Under the pieces are notes generated by a model. It searched no databases. It saw only the letters and a program-made list of their open reading frames with translations, and was not told the origin of the DNA. A DNA stretch of 17,608 nt. It comes from Maribacter sp. GTDB taxonomy: Bacteria; Bacteroidota; Bacteroidia; Flavobacteriales; Flavobacteriaceae. Location: contig JAHHKH010000024.1 in the NCBI GenBank assembly GCA_018679695.1, positions 1 to 17,608 of the forward strand, written 5' to 3'. Each line of letters begins with the position of its first letter. The stretch's first letter is position 1. The position numbers and the translations under genes were made by a program. Positions 6,728 through 13,439 of this stretch are shown piece after piece.

Positions 6728-7605
6728 TTTGCCAATAGTACTTTCCAGGCAGAAAGTACTTCTTCATTGTTTAGATATTCCTGGGCTTTTCGATGTACTT
6801 TCTTTCTATCCTTTGAACCGATCAAAACGGTGAGTTCATGATTGCAATCAAGGAATTCCGCAATATCGGATTGGCTTGGTAACTCTTCAATATTGGCTAA
6901 TAAGCCTAAATCATTCCCGGTCAAAATCGTACTTGATCTGATTTCTTGGGGAATATTATCTACCCCGATCCCTAAACTGGACAAAGGTTTGGGAACCTCG
7001 AACAAACCTTGATTGGCCCGAGAATACCAATTACCCCCCATGCGGGCTACCTGATCTATTTTATATTGGTCAATACTCCCGTTTTCATCAAGTACGGCTT
7101 TATTTATATGAATTTTAACAACTTCAGAAAAAATAAGATTTCCTGCCCCTCCCTCTTTTCCTAAGGGTTCAACCTTGGTTACTCTACATTCAAATTGCAC
7201 CGGGGATTCCCCAACCCTATATGGTCTGACTAAATCGGATTTCAACATGCTCAGGCCCGTTTTTAGAAACTCATTATCCTCTTTGGGATATTCGGTACTT
7301 GAAAGCGACATTTGCTGTACCATCCTGTAACTAACTATATTGATTACAACTTCGCTGACTTTAAGTACATTTTCAAGGGTATGTTTTGTAGTATTGTCCC
7401 GTACTCTTCTTGCAGGTGAAAAAATCAATATCGGCGGATTTGCACTAAAGACATTGAAAAAGCTAAAAGGGGAAAGATTTGGCCTCCCTATTTCATCTAT
7501 AGTGCTCGCAAATGCTATAGGTCGAGGACCTATGGCACCCAAAAGATATCCATGTAATTTTTGGGTCGTAATATCGTTTGGAAGTATCGAAATCATATTG
7601 GCCAT
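6724..7605 (-). CDS. Flavin reductase family protein
   Basis: A 293-residue protein of the flavin reductase-like (flavoredoxin/FMN-binding split-barrel) family. The N-terminal signature is well preserved: GAIGPRPIAFASTIDEIGRPNLSPFSFFNVFSANPP (about 23-58), the FMN-binding part, followed by a conserved barrel to about residue 210. The last 80 residues are a family-specific extension. Members bind FMN and transfer electrons to flavin or a partner; the partner here is unknown. It is the first gene of a three-gene minus-strand operon with the methyltransferase (four-base overlap) and the DUF3127 gene. ATG at 7605 or three codons later (7596) are both possible starts, and the promoter motif lies so close that the mRNA would have almost no leader. 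Confidence 0.88.
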   Translation of the reverse strand: MANMISILPNDITTQKLHGYLLGAIGPRPIAFASTIDEIGRPNLSPFSFFNVFSANPPILIFSPARRVRDNTTKHTLENVLKVSEVVINIVSYRMVQQMSLSSTEYPKEDNEFLKTGLSMLKSDLVRPYRVGESPVQFECRVTKVEPLGKEGGAGNLIFSEVVKIHINKAVLDENGSIDQYKIDQVARMGGNWYSRANQGLFEVPKPLSSLGIGVDNIPQEIRSSTILTGNDLGLLANIEELPSQSDIAEFLDCNHELTVLIGSKDRKKVHRKAQEYLNNEEVLSAWKVLLAK

Positions 7606-7612
7606 AGTTCTG

Positions 7613-7620
7613 CAAATGTA
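7613..7620 (-). promoter_or_regulatory. -7 promoter element for the flavin reductase operon
   Basis: On the minus strand this reads TACATTTG, a full match to TANNTTTG. It ends only 7 bases before the first ATG (7605), so transcription would begin at or next to the start codon. The upstream -33 position is T-rich without a clear TTG. Confidence 0.5.
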
Positions 7621-7713
7621 GGCAATTTGAGAGCGATTTAAAATAAGATGCCCAATGCATTACACACCATTTATTATCATTTTGCGTTATCTTTAAAGCA
7701 ACAAATTAGCTGG

Positions 7714-8862
7714 ATGAATTTTAATCCTAAAAAGAAGACTTCAAATTTTATTTTACTTGCAGCAGCCTTTGCTATTGTAAGTTTAATTTTATGGAATACC
7801 AATAGTTTCTTTAAAAAATTCAAGGAAGAGGAACGTTTAAAAATGGAGATTTGGGCAACAGCCCAATCAGAACTCTTGCAATACTCCGAGGATATAGATA
7901 TGGGAAACCTTACTATTAAGGTACTCCAAAACAACACTTCGACCCCTATGATATTGGTCAATAAGGATGGATCTATCAAGACCAATAATATGCCCGAAGA
8001 TAAGATCGGGGATTCGATATACCTTAGGCGCAGTATCCAGAAGTTTCTTAGCGAAAACACTCCAATATTAATAGATCAACAAGGTGAACATTTAGCAACA
8101 TTGTACTATGGGAACTCTGAAGTACTGAATAAACTAAAATATTATCCCATTGCTTTATTGTTGATCATACTTCTCTTTGCGGCTGTGATATTCTTTTTCT
8201 TTAAAACCAACAAAGCATCGGAGCAAAACAAACTCTGGGCCGGTATGGCAAAAGAAACGGCACATCAGATAGGAACCCCCCTTTCCTCACTTTTAGGATG
8301 GAATGAACTGCTTAAAGTGGAAAAAATAAATCCTGAAATCACCAAAGAAATAGAGAAGGACATCGTTCGACTTGAAACAATAACCGAGCGATTTTCAAAA
8401 ATAGGCTCCCTACCCGAATTAAAGGAATTGGATATTGTGGAGGAAACCAGGGAAGCCTATGAATACTTAAGGTTGCGAAGTTCTAAATTGATCCATTTCA
8501 CATTCAATACGAAAGTCGAAAAATTACCGGTGCTATTAAACCATTCTTTGTTCAATTGGACAATTGAGAATCTGGTGAAAAACGGAATCGATGCCATGAA
8601 AGGGAAAGGCAGTATTGCTATTGACATTGTTCCTTCAGGTAAATATGTAAACATATTGGTTGCCGACACGGGAACCGGCATCCCAAAAAGTGATTATCAG
8701 GCCATTTTCAACCCTGGGGTAACTACAAAAAAAAGAGGCTGGGGACTCGGATTATCTCTTGTAAAGAGAATCGTTGAAGAATACCATAAAGGAAAAATAA
8801 AAGTACTCTCTTCCGGTAAAGAGGGAACCATAATGCAAATATCGTTAAAAGTAAATAGTTAA
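7714..8862 (+). CDS. Orphan membrane sensor histidine kinase
   Basis: A 382-residue kinase. ATG 7714 is preferred because the protein then begins MNFNPKKKTSNF followed directly by the first membrane segment (12-28); an open extension to ATG 7648 adds 22 unremarkable residues. Residues 30-143 form an extracytoplasmic sensor region with PAS/CHASE-like features (STPMILVNKDGSI), and a second membrane helix spans 144-163. The dimerisation helix has the phosphoacceptor His184 in AKETAHQIGTPLSSLLGW. The ATPase domain has an N box (ENLVKNGIDAM, 285-295), G1 (DTGTGIP, 318-324) and G2 (GWGLGLS, 342-348). No response regulator is encoded nearby. It is followed three bases later by a membrane-anchored zinc-ribbon protein, suggesting a two-gene unit. 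The signal sensed is unknown. Confidence 0.9.
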   Translation: MNFNPKKKTSNFILLAAAFAIVSLILWNTNSFFKKFKEEERLKMEIWATAQSELLQYSEDIDMGNLTIKVLQNNTSTPMILVNKDGSIKTNNMPEDKIGDSIYLRRSIQKFLSENTPILIDQQGEHLATLYYGNSEVLNKLKYYPIALLLIILLFAAVIFFFFKTNKASEQNKLWAGMAKETAHQIGTPLSSLLGWNELLKVEKINPEITKEIEKDIVRLETITERFSKIGSLPELKELDIVEETREAYEYLRLRSSKLIHFTFNTKVEKLPVLLNHSLFNWTIENLVKNGIDAMKGKGSIAIDIVPSGKYVNILVADTGTGIPKSDYQAIFNPGVTTKKRGWGLGLSLVKRIVEEYHKGKIKVLSSGKEGTIMQISLKVNS

Positions 8863-8865
8863 GGA

Positions 8866-9222
8866 ATGGCGAAGGAAAAATTAGAGATTATCAAGGAAGC
8901 GAATTTAACCAATAACTGTCCGGAATGTTTTAACCAAGATATGAAAATCACTTTCTACCAAAAACACAAATATGGTAAATTGTATCACAGAACCACAAAC
9001 GAAGTCAGCAATAAGATCAAATGTAATAAATGTGGATCAGTAATCTATCCGGTGAATTGGACCGAGGACATAGAACGCATTTTTGAATATTATCAAAAAA
9101 TGGTTACACCTGAAAAAGCTTCCATAAAGTTTACCGCTTTGTTTTATATATTGATTATTTCTTTGGTGATATTGATCGGTGTAGGTATTTATCTTTTCCA
9201 ATCGGGGATTATTCAATTTTAG
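8866..9222 (+). CDS. Zinc-ribbon protein with C-terminal membrane anchor
   Basis: A 118-residue protein that I do not assign to a named family. Cys18-x-x-Cys21 (NNCPECFNQ) and Cys53-x-x-Cys56 (IKCNKCGSVIYP) make a four-cysteine zinc-ribbon-like domain in the first half. A single hydrophobic helix at about 91-110 (ALFYILIISLVILIGVGIYL) anchors the C terminus. The topology is probably a cytoplasmic ribbon with a tail anchor. The start is three bases after the histidine kinase stop, so the two are co-transcribed and probably functionally linked, perhaps as an accessory or metal/redox-responsive partner of the kinase. Its stop overlaps the end of the convergent HIT gene by 14 bases. Confidence 0.8.
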   Translation: MAKEKLEIIKEANLTNNCPECFNQDMKITFYQKHKYGKLYHRTTNEVSNKIKCNKCGSVIYPVNWTEDIERIFEYYQKMVTPEKASIKFTALFYILIISLVILIGVGIYLFQSGIIQF

Positions 9223-9601
9223 AACGAATATTCTTGGCAATAGCCTCAAATTCCTCTTTGGTAGGCGCTACTTTATATTGAAATGTTGCTTCCTTCATTC
9301 CATTCAAAGGTATCAAATGTACGTGAACATGTGGTACTTCGAGTCCGATTACGCTTATGCCAACCCGGTTGCAATCCACAGCAGCTTCTATGGCCTTCCC
9401 TACTTTTCTTGAAAATGCCATTAGGCCCATATAGGTTTCCTCATCCAGATCCATAATCTTATCAACTTCCTTTTTGGGAATGCATAAAGTGTGTCCTCTT
9501 GCGTTTGGGTTAATATCCAAAAAGGCAAAAAAGTTCTCATCCTCGTCTATTTTATAACAAGGAATCTCCCCATTGATAATCTTCGTGAATATACTGGCCA
9601 T
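9209..9601 (-). CDS. HIT family nucleotide hydrolase
   Basis: A 130-residue histidine-triad protein of the HinT/Fhit-like type. It starts MASIFTKIINGEIPCYKIDEDE, has the DINPNARGHTLCIPK segment (about 29-43), and ends with the triad VPHVHVHLIPL, with His91, His93 and His95; the middle histidine is the expected nucleophile. Members hydrolyse adenosine phosphoramidates or other AMP conjugates. It lies 77 bases downstream of greA on the same strand, but an intrinsic terminator separates them, so it receives read-through or has its own promoter. The 3' end overlaps the convergent zinc-ribbon gene by 14 bases. Confidence 0.95.
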   Translation of the reverse strand: MASIFTKIINGEIPCYKIDEDENFFAFLDINPNARGHTLCIPKKEVDKIMDLDEETYMGLMAFSRKVGKAIEAAVDCNRVGISVIGLEVPHVHVHLIPLNGMKEATFQYKVAPTKEEFEAIAKNIRSKIE

Positions 9602-9623
9602 GCTGAATCTGCTTTTATGGTAT

Positions 9624-9653
9624 AAAAAATCCCATCAAAAAATTGATAGGATT
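9624..9653 (-). terminator. Intrinsic terminator after greA
   Basis: On the minus strand, a stem formed by 9644-9653 and 9628-9637 gives ten pairs, including one G-U wobble, with a six-base A/T loop. It is followed by six U (plus-strand A run 9624-9629). It lies 25 bases after the greA stop and 22 bases before the HIT start, so it ends or attenuates the greA transcript. Confidence 0.75.
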
Positions 9654-9678
9654 AAAGATAAAGATTTATGATTATCTA

Positions 9679-10152
9679 TTATCTGGTAATTTCCAAAATC
9701 TTCAACGTTATCTTACCATTAGGAATCGTGATTTCAGCGGTATCACCTACTTCTTTTCCCAATAGACCTTTACCGATGGGTGAGCTTACCGAAATTTTGC
9801 CCGCTTTTAGGTCAGCCTCACTTTCTGCCACTAATGTATAGCTCATTTCCATGCCATTGGTTTGGTTTTTTAACTTAACGGTAGACAATACCAGAACTTT
9901 AGAGGTGTCTAATTGTGATTCGTCAATCAATCTTGCATTCGCCAAGGTTTCCTCCATCTTTGCTATTTTCAACTCCAAGAGTCCTTGTGCTTCTTTGGCT
10001 GCATCATATTCTGCATTTTCAGATAAATCGCCCTTATCCCTTGCTTCTGCAATAGCATGTGAAGCGTTAGGTCGTTCAACATCTTTAAGGTGGTTCAACT
10101 CATCCCTTAGCTTTTTCAACCCTTCTGCCGTGTAATAAGATACGTTACTCAT
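9679..10152 (-). CDS. greA: Transcription elongation factor GreA
   Basis: A 157-residue protein that rescues backtracked RNA polymerase by stimulating cleavage of the nascent RNA. The N-terminal coiled-coil (residues 1-75) carries the conserved tip DKGDLSENAEYDAAKE (39-54), with the acidic residues Asp42 and Glu45 that position the catalytic metal. The C-terminal FKBP-like domain includes LVAESEADLKAGKISVSSPIGKGLLGKEVGD. Length and start (MSNVSYYTAEGLKKL) are normal. The gene has an unusually long upstream leader with predicted hairpins, from a -7 motif at 10325-10332. A terminator follows the gene. Confidence 0.97.
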   Translation of the reverse strand: MSNVSYYTAEGLKKLRDELNHLKDVERPNASHAIAEARDKGDLSENAEYDAAKEAQGLLELKIAKMEETLANARLIDESQLDTSKVLVLSTVKLKNQTNGMEMSYTLVAESEADLKAGKISVSSPIGKGLLGKEVGDTAEITIPNGKITLKILEITR

Positions 10153-10208
10153 AATTTTTTCGTTTATAAAGTAATACTGTAAATAATCCTTTCAGTATCC
10201 TGAAAACT

Positions 10209-10320
10209 TCCCGCTATGCATCGGGATTTATTCAAACAGCTGTGATGAATATTATAAACAAGCAATACTATCATCACAGTATTTCATTAATAGGAAAATC
10301 CCCTTTTTTAAAGAGGATTT
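10209..10320 (-). promoter_or_regulatory. Structured 5' leader of greA (three predicted hairpins)
   Basis: If transcription starts just after the -7 motif at 10325-10332, the greA mRNA has a leader of about 165 bases. It contains three inverted repeats: 10296-10301/10315-10320 (AAATCC against GGATTT, extended by CTTT/AAAG inside); 10240-10248/10271-10279 (CTGTGATGA against TCATCACAG, perfect, 22-base spacer); and a small one at 10209-10226 (TCCCG against CGGGA). No riboswitch class is recognised. Leader-mediated control of greA is known in E. coli (GraL), but similarity to that is not implied. Confidence 0.4.
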
Positions 10321-10324
10321 AACG

Positions 10325-10332
10325 CAAAGATA
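10325..10332 (-). promoter_or_regulatory. -7 promoter element for greA
   Basis: On the minus strand this reads TATCTTTG, a full match to TANNTTTG. The -33 TTG is not evident. A near-match for the divergent lipoprotein gene (CACTTTTG, 10346-10353 on the plus strand) lies about 15 bases away, so the two promoters would be adjacent and divergent. Confidence 0.5.
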
Positions 10333-10382
10333 CATTTTTTTTGTTCACTTTTGCCTAAGTAACCCTTATTAGAAATCGCTTT

Positions 10383-10820
10383 ATGAGCCGTATTATTGGT
10401 ATAATTTTAATGGTGTTATTGGTGTCCTGTAGTAATGATGGCACAAATAGGAATCCCTATTTACAGGAGATTGGATTTAGGTTCGATATGAATCTTAACC
10501 TTCCTTTGTACAGTCCGTTGACCAATACCGGCAATGCCGTCTATGTGGGAGCGGCGGGCGTGGGTACGGCTGGGATTTTTGCCATTAATACCGGTTTCAA
10601 CCAATTTAGGGCTTTTGAAGCCAGTTGTCCCAACCATGCTCCGAACGACTGTTCAACTATGATACTCGATGGGCAGACTGCTACTTGCTCTTGTGAGGAT
10701 TATGAATATAGTTTGTTTACAGGACAAATGTTGAATAGACCCGATGATGGAAAGCGCTATTATGATATGCTGGAGTACCGAACGAGTTTTGGTGGCAATG
10801 TATTAAGTGTTTCAAACTAA
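10383..10820 (+). CDS. Lipoprotein with a degenerate Rieske-like domain
   Basis: A 145-residue secreted lipoprotein. The signal peptide ends in a lipobox (LLVSC, acylated Cys16). The mature part resembles a Rieske [2Fe-2S] domain: box I is represented by ASCPNH (Cys82, His85, then Cys90), and box II by CSCEDYEYSLFTGQ (Cys102, Cys104). Canonical box II is CPCHGS; here the ligand histidine position is Glu105. Box I also has one extra residue between Cys and His. A normal Rieske cluster therefore seems unlikely, although the fold and a disulfide between the extra cysteines may persist. Similar proteins occur in flavobacteria, in my recollection. It stands alone and is divergent from greA. Its function is unknown. 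Confidence 0.75.
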   Translation: MSRIIGIILMVLLVSCSNDGTNRNPYLQEIGFRFDMNLNLPLYSPLTNTGNAVYVGAAGVGTAGIFAINTGFNQFRAFEASCPNHAPNDCSTMILDGQTATCSCEDYEYSLFTGQMLNRPDDGKRYYDMLEYRTSFGGNVLSVSN

Positions 10821-11004
10821 AGGTGACACTAAAGGGTTCCCAAAATTCTGTCTATTACCCAACTCGTATGCAAGCCTGTGCTTCTTAATGAGGGATGGGT
10901 TTATTCGCCCATTAAATGACTTTTGATATTTGCCTGTTGAAATTCCCAAATGTGTTGAGAACTGTTAATTTCTAGCCATACCACTCTTTGCGGGTTTAAA
11001 AGTG

Positions 11005-11034
11005 AAAAACTAAAACGTTTCTCTTGTCTTTTAG
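11005..11034 (-). terminator. Probable terminator after the TonB receptor gene
   Basis: On the minus strand, CTAAAA (11034-11029) pairs with TTTTAG (11015-11010) across a 13-base loop and is followed at once by five U (plus-strand A run 11005-11009). It begins two bases after the receptor stop. The stem is short and A/U-rich. The rest of the 10821-11036 gap holds no gene that I can support, only a weak ATGGG/CCCAT hairpin at 10895-10912. Confidence 0.45.
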
Positions 11035-11036
11035 CG

Positions 11037-13208
11037 TTAAAAGTTAATTGTCGCACCCATTAAAAAATTAATGCCTGCCTGTGGATAGTAGCCTGCGCCT
11101 TCCAGAGTTGTTGTCTGGTTAGGAACAGACCATGTATCATCATAGGTAAAGAAATATCCATTTGAAACATATTTGGCATTGAAAATATTATTTACCAAGG
11201 CCGATAGGGTAATATTCTTTATAATAGAGCTTGGTTCAATCACGTACTGAATATTAAAATCGCTCTGGGAATAAGCTTCCAAAACAGATCCTTCGGCATC
11301 GATATTGCCCATGTATTGCTCACCCACATATTTGGTTAACAACGATAATTGCAGCTTTTCGCCTGGTATATATGAAAATCTATTCCCAATTATAATATTG
11401 GGTGAAAATGCAATATTCGTATTTCCCAAATCCTGTAGCACCCCATCTCTCTGGAATACAAAATCTTTATTCTTGTTTGAGCTTAAGGCAACATTTGGGG
11501 CAATTCTAAATTCATCCCCAATAGCAATAGTGGCGTCCACTTCCAAACCAATTCGGTAACTATCGCCAATATTGGCTCGTAAAGGAGCTCCAACATCGTT
11601 CAACCCTCCCGTAAGCACCAATTGATTTTTATAATTCATGTAGTACAAGTTGGTATTGAGTTGAACATCGGTAGAAACATAACGCCAGCCTAGTTCAAAA
11701 TCATTGAGTTTCTCTGGTTTTGGGTTCCCATTCTCATAATCGTTTCGATTGGGTTCCCGGTTGGCAACCGCAAACGACAGATAAAAATTGTTATTCCTAT
11801 TCAAATCGAAGGTTGTCCCTACTTTTGGATTGAAGAAATTGAAGGTATCATCTACCAGCCCGGTATCATCACCGTTGGCCCTATAACTTACCGTTCTGTA
11901 TTGCAAGTCCCCAAAAAGACCCCAATTATCATTTAACTTGTAATTAGCTTTGGCAAAAACATTAAAGTCGTTTTTTTCTGAATCATCATCATAATATCGA
12001 TCCCGAATTGAACTATTCGGGGCAAATTCTGCCCAGATCACCTCTCCAAAATGTTTGCCCTCATAGGTATTCCATCCTCCTCCCAGAATCAATTTTAAAT
12101 TATCCTTGATGTACTCCGCTGAAAATACCGTACCGTAAAAATCATTGTCCAACCACCTTCTGCGAACAAGGTCCGTGGTGTTTACCGTTTCACCGTTTAC
12201 GATGAGCGGTGAAAAACCGTAAACATTAAAGTCATCATCCTCTTTGAACTGTTCAAAAAACCCGCGCCCCCTAGTATAATGAAGTGCCAAATTGGTCCTC
12301 CAATCATCATTCAGTTGTTGGTTCCAGAGCAATTGAACATGGTTTTGTTTGTAATTGTCCACTTCATTTTCATAAAATTGCGTGTTACCATTCCCATCGG
12401 TATATATTCCTGAAGGGTTGAACGTTCTATCCTGCTTTAAGGTGGTCGCGTCAATACCATACCAAGCTTGATAGGTAATTTCATGACCTCCGAAAAACAA
12501 TGCTTTTAAAAGTGTATTCTTATTTTTGAAGGCTCCCTGCAGAAAATAGGAATCCAATTCGGAAGAAGCCCTATCAATATATCCGTCGGAGGTAATCCGT
12601 GATAGTCTACCTGAAATCTCAATATGGTCGTTCAGTAATCCTGTGCTGAATTTGAGATTGTTACGCAAGGTATTAAAACTGCCAAAAGACGAGGAAATTT
12701 GACCATAGGCTTCTGCTGAAACCGCATCGGTAGCAAGATTAAGACTTGCACCAAATGCTCCTGCACCATTGGTTGAAGTACCAACCCCGCGCTGTAGTTG
12801 CAAGCTCTCGGTAGAAGATGCAAAGTCGGGCATATTTACCCAAAATGTACCATGGGATTCAGAATCGTTATAAGGAATGCCATTAATTGTCACGTTAACC
12901 CTTGTAGCATCACTACCGCGAACCCGAATTCCAGTATACCCCACACCAGCTCCGGCATCGGAAGTAGTAACCACGGCTGGCATGTAATTGAGTAGTATAG
13001 GAATGTCTTGCCCCAGATTCCTTGGTTTTAATTGTTCTTTGGTAAGGTTAGTGAAGGTAACAGGGGATTCTTTGGTCACGCGAATAGCCGATACAAAGAC
13101 TTCTTCCAATTCTATTTGATTGGCCTCAAGGGAATCTTTAGCCATTTCTTGCGAGTAGAGCGTAAAAGTAAAGGCGATTAAGCCCATTGCTGTGAATAAA
13201 TGTTTCAT
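11037..13208 (-). CDS. TonB-dependent outer-membrane receptor, probable thiamine uptake
   Basis: A 723-residue TonB-dependent transporter. A signal peptide (1-19, ending LYS/Q) is followed by a TonB-box-like segment around 31-42 (QIELEEVFVSAIRV) and the plug domain (about 45-160), with LNYMPAVVTTSDAG, GYTGIRVRGSDATRVNVTINGIPYND and LQRGVGTSTNGAGAFGASLNL. A 22-strand-type barrel follows, ending in an aromatic residue (GATINF). It lacks the N-terminal carboxypeptidase-like extension of SusC proteins and has no SusD partner, so it is a classical small-ligand receptor. A TPP riboswitch sits immediately upstream in its mRNA leader, which makes thiamine, its phosphates or a precursor the likely ligand. 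TPP-riboswitch-linked TonB receptors are established in Bacteroidota. Neighbouring upstream genes encode thiamine-handling families. Confidence 0.92.
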   Translation of the reverse strand: MKHLFTAMGLIAFTFTLYSQEMAKDSLEANQIELEEVFVSAIRVTKESPVTFTNLTKEQLKPRNLGQDIPILLNYMPAVVTTSDAGAGVGYTGIRVRGSDATRVNVTINGIPYNDSESHGTFWVNMPDFASSTESLQLQRGVGTSTNGAGAFGASLNLATDAVSAEAYGQISSSFGSFNTLRNNLKFSTGLLNDHIEISGRLSRITSDGYIDRASSELDSYFLQGAFKNKNTLLKALFFGGHEITYQAWYGIDATTLKQDRTFNPSGIYTDGNGNTQFYENEVDNYKQNHVQLLWNQQLNDDWRTNLALHYTRGRGFFEQFKEDDDFNVYGFSPLIVNGETVNTTDLVRRRWLDNDFYGTVFSAEYIKDNLKLILGGGWNTYEGKHFGEVIWAEFAPNSSIRDRYYDDDSEKNDFNVFAKANYKLNDNWGLFGDLQYRTVSYRANGDDTGLVDDTFNFFNPKVGTTFDLNRNNNFYLSFAVANREPNRNDYENGNPKPEKLNDFELGWRYVSTDVQLNTNLYYMNYKNQLVLTGGLNDVGAPLRANIGDSYRIGLEVDATIAIGDEFRIAPNVALSSNKNKDFVFQRDGVLQDLGNTNIAFSPNIIIGNRFSYIPGEKLQLSLLTKYVGEQYMGNIDAEGSVLEAYSQSDFNIQYVIEPSSIIKNITLSALVNNIFNAKYVSNGYFFTYDDTWSVPNQTTTLEGAGYYPQAGINFLMGATINF

Positions 13209-13265
13209 CCGTAATAGGTTCGTTACGAATAAAAGGGGTAATTATTCTATGTTACAATTGATTTA

Positions 13266-13294
13266 GTTTCTATTTGAAACATTGGAAAATCCAA
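13266..13294 (-). promoter_or_regulatory. Candidate expression platform of the TPP riboswitch
   Basis: Just downstream of the aptamer, in minus-strand reading order, are two small perfect hairpins: TTGGA/TCCAA (13282-13286 and 13290-13294) and GTTTC/GAAAC (13266-13270 and 13276-13280). Neither is followed by a U run, and the receptor ATG is about 60 bases further on. A transcription-terminator mechanism is therefore not apparent; control may act on translation initiation or RNA stability. Confidence 0.35.
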
Positions 13295-13299
13295 ATGGC

Positions 13300-13386
13300 G
13301 AATGATGCCTCCCTTGACAGCATTACCCGCCCAGGTTCATTGGGTATAATCTCAGCCAGCATAAACCAGCACCCCTTTGAGATGGG
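13300..13386 (-). ncRNA. TPP (thiamine pyrophosphate) riboswitch aptamer
   Basis: On the minus strand the conserved THI-element blocks occur in order: GGGGTGC (13375-13369), CTGAGA (13355-13350), then ACCC, GAACCTG (13338-13332... about 13339), GGTAATGC (13327-13320) and AAGGGA (13314-13309). Between the first two is a short P3 stem, GCUGG/CUGGC. This pattern is diagnostic for the TPP aptamer. It lies about 90 bases before the TonB receptor start, and about 50 bases after the DUF4301 gene, with a -7 promoter motif directly in front. TPP binding would be expected to lower receptor expression. Confidence 0.95.
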
Positions 13387-13387
13387 A

Positions 13388-13395
13388 CAAATGTA
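13388..13395 (-). promoter_or_regulatory. -7 promoter element for the riboswitch-TonB receptor transcript
   Basis: On the minus strand this reads TACATTTG, a full match to TANNTTTG, ending about 6 bases before the aptamer begins. Transcription from it would start at the 5' edge of the aptamer, exactly where a riboswitch mRNA should begin. This implies that the receptor is transcribed separately from the upstream thiamine genes. A clear -33 TTG is not seen. Confidence 0.6.
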
Positions 13396-13420
13396 CTATT
13401 GAAAAACAGATCATCATAAT

Positions 13421-13439
13421 AAAAAGTAAATTACTTTTT
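13421..13439. terminator. AT-rich terminator-like inverted repeat at the end of the DUF4301 gene
   Basis: AAAAAGTAA (13421-13429) and TTACTTTTT (13431-13439) form a perfect inverted repeat that overlaps the DUF4301 stop codon and ends in U-rich sequence on both strands. The stem is almost all A/T, so it would be weak. Its position between DUF4301 and the riboswitch promoter fits a boundary between two transcription units. Confidence 0.45.

Noticed and set aside
7648..7713. 22-residue extension of the histidine kinase
   Set aside because: The kinase family usually begins with a short basic segment before the first membrane helix, as given by ATG 7714. The extension cannot be fully excluded.
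10895..10912. ATGGG/CCCAT hairpin between the lipoprotein and TonB receptor genes
   Set aside because: Only five pairs with an eight-base loop and no U run, so not supported as a terminator.
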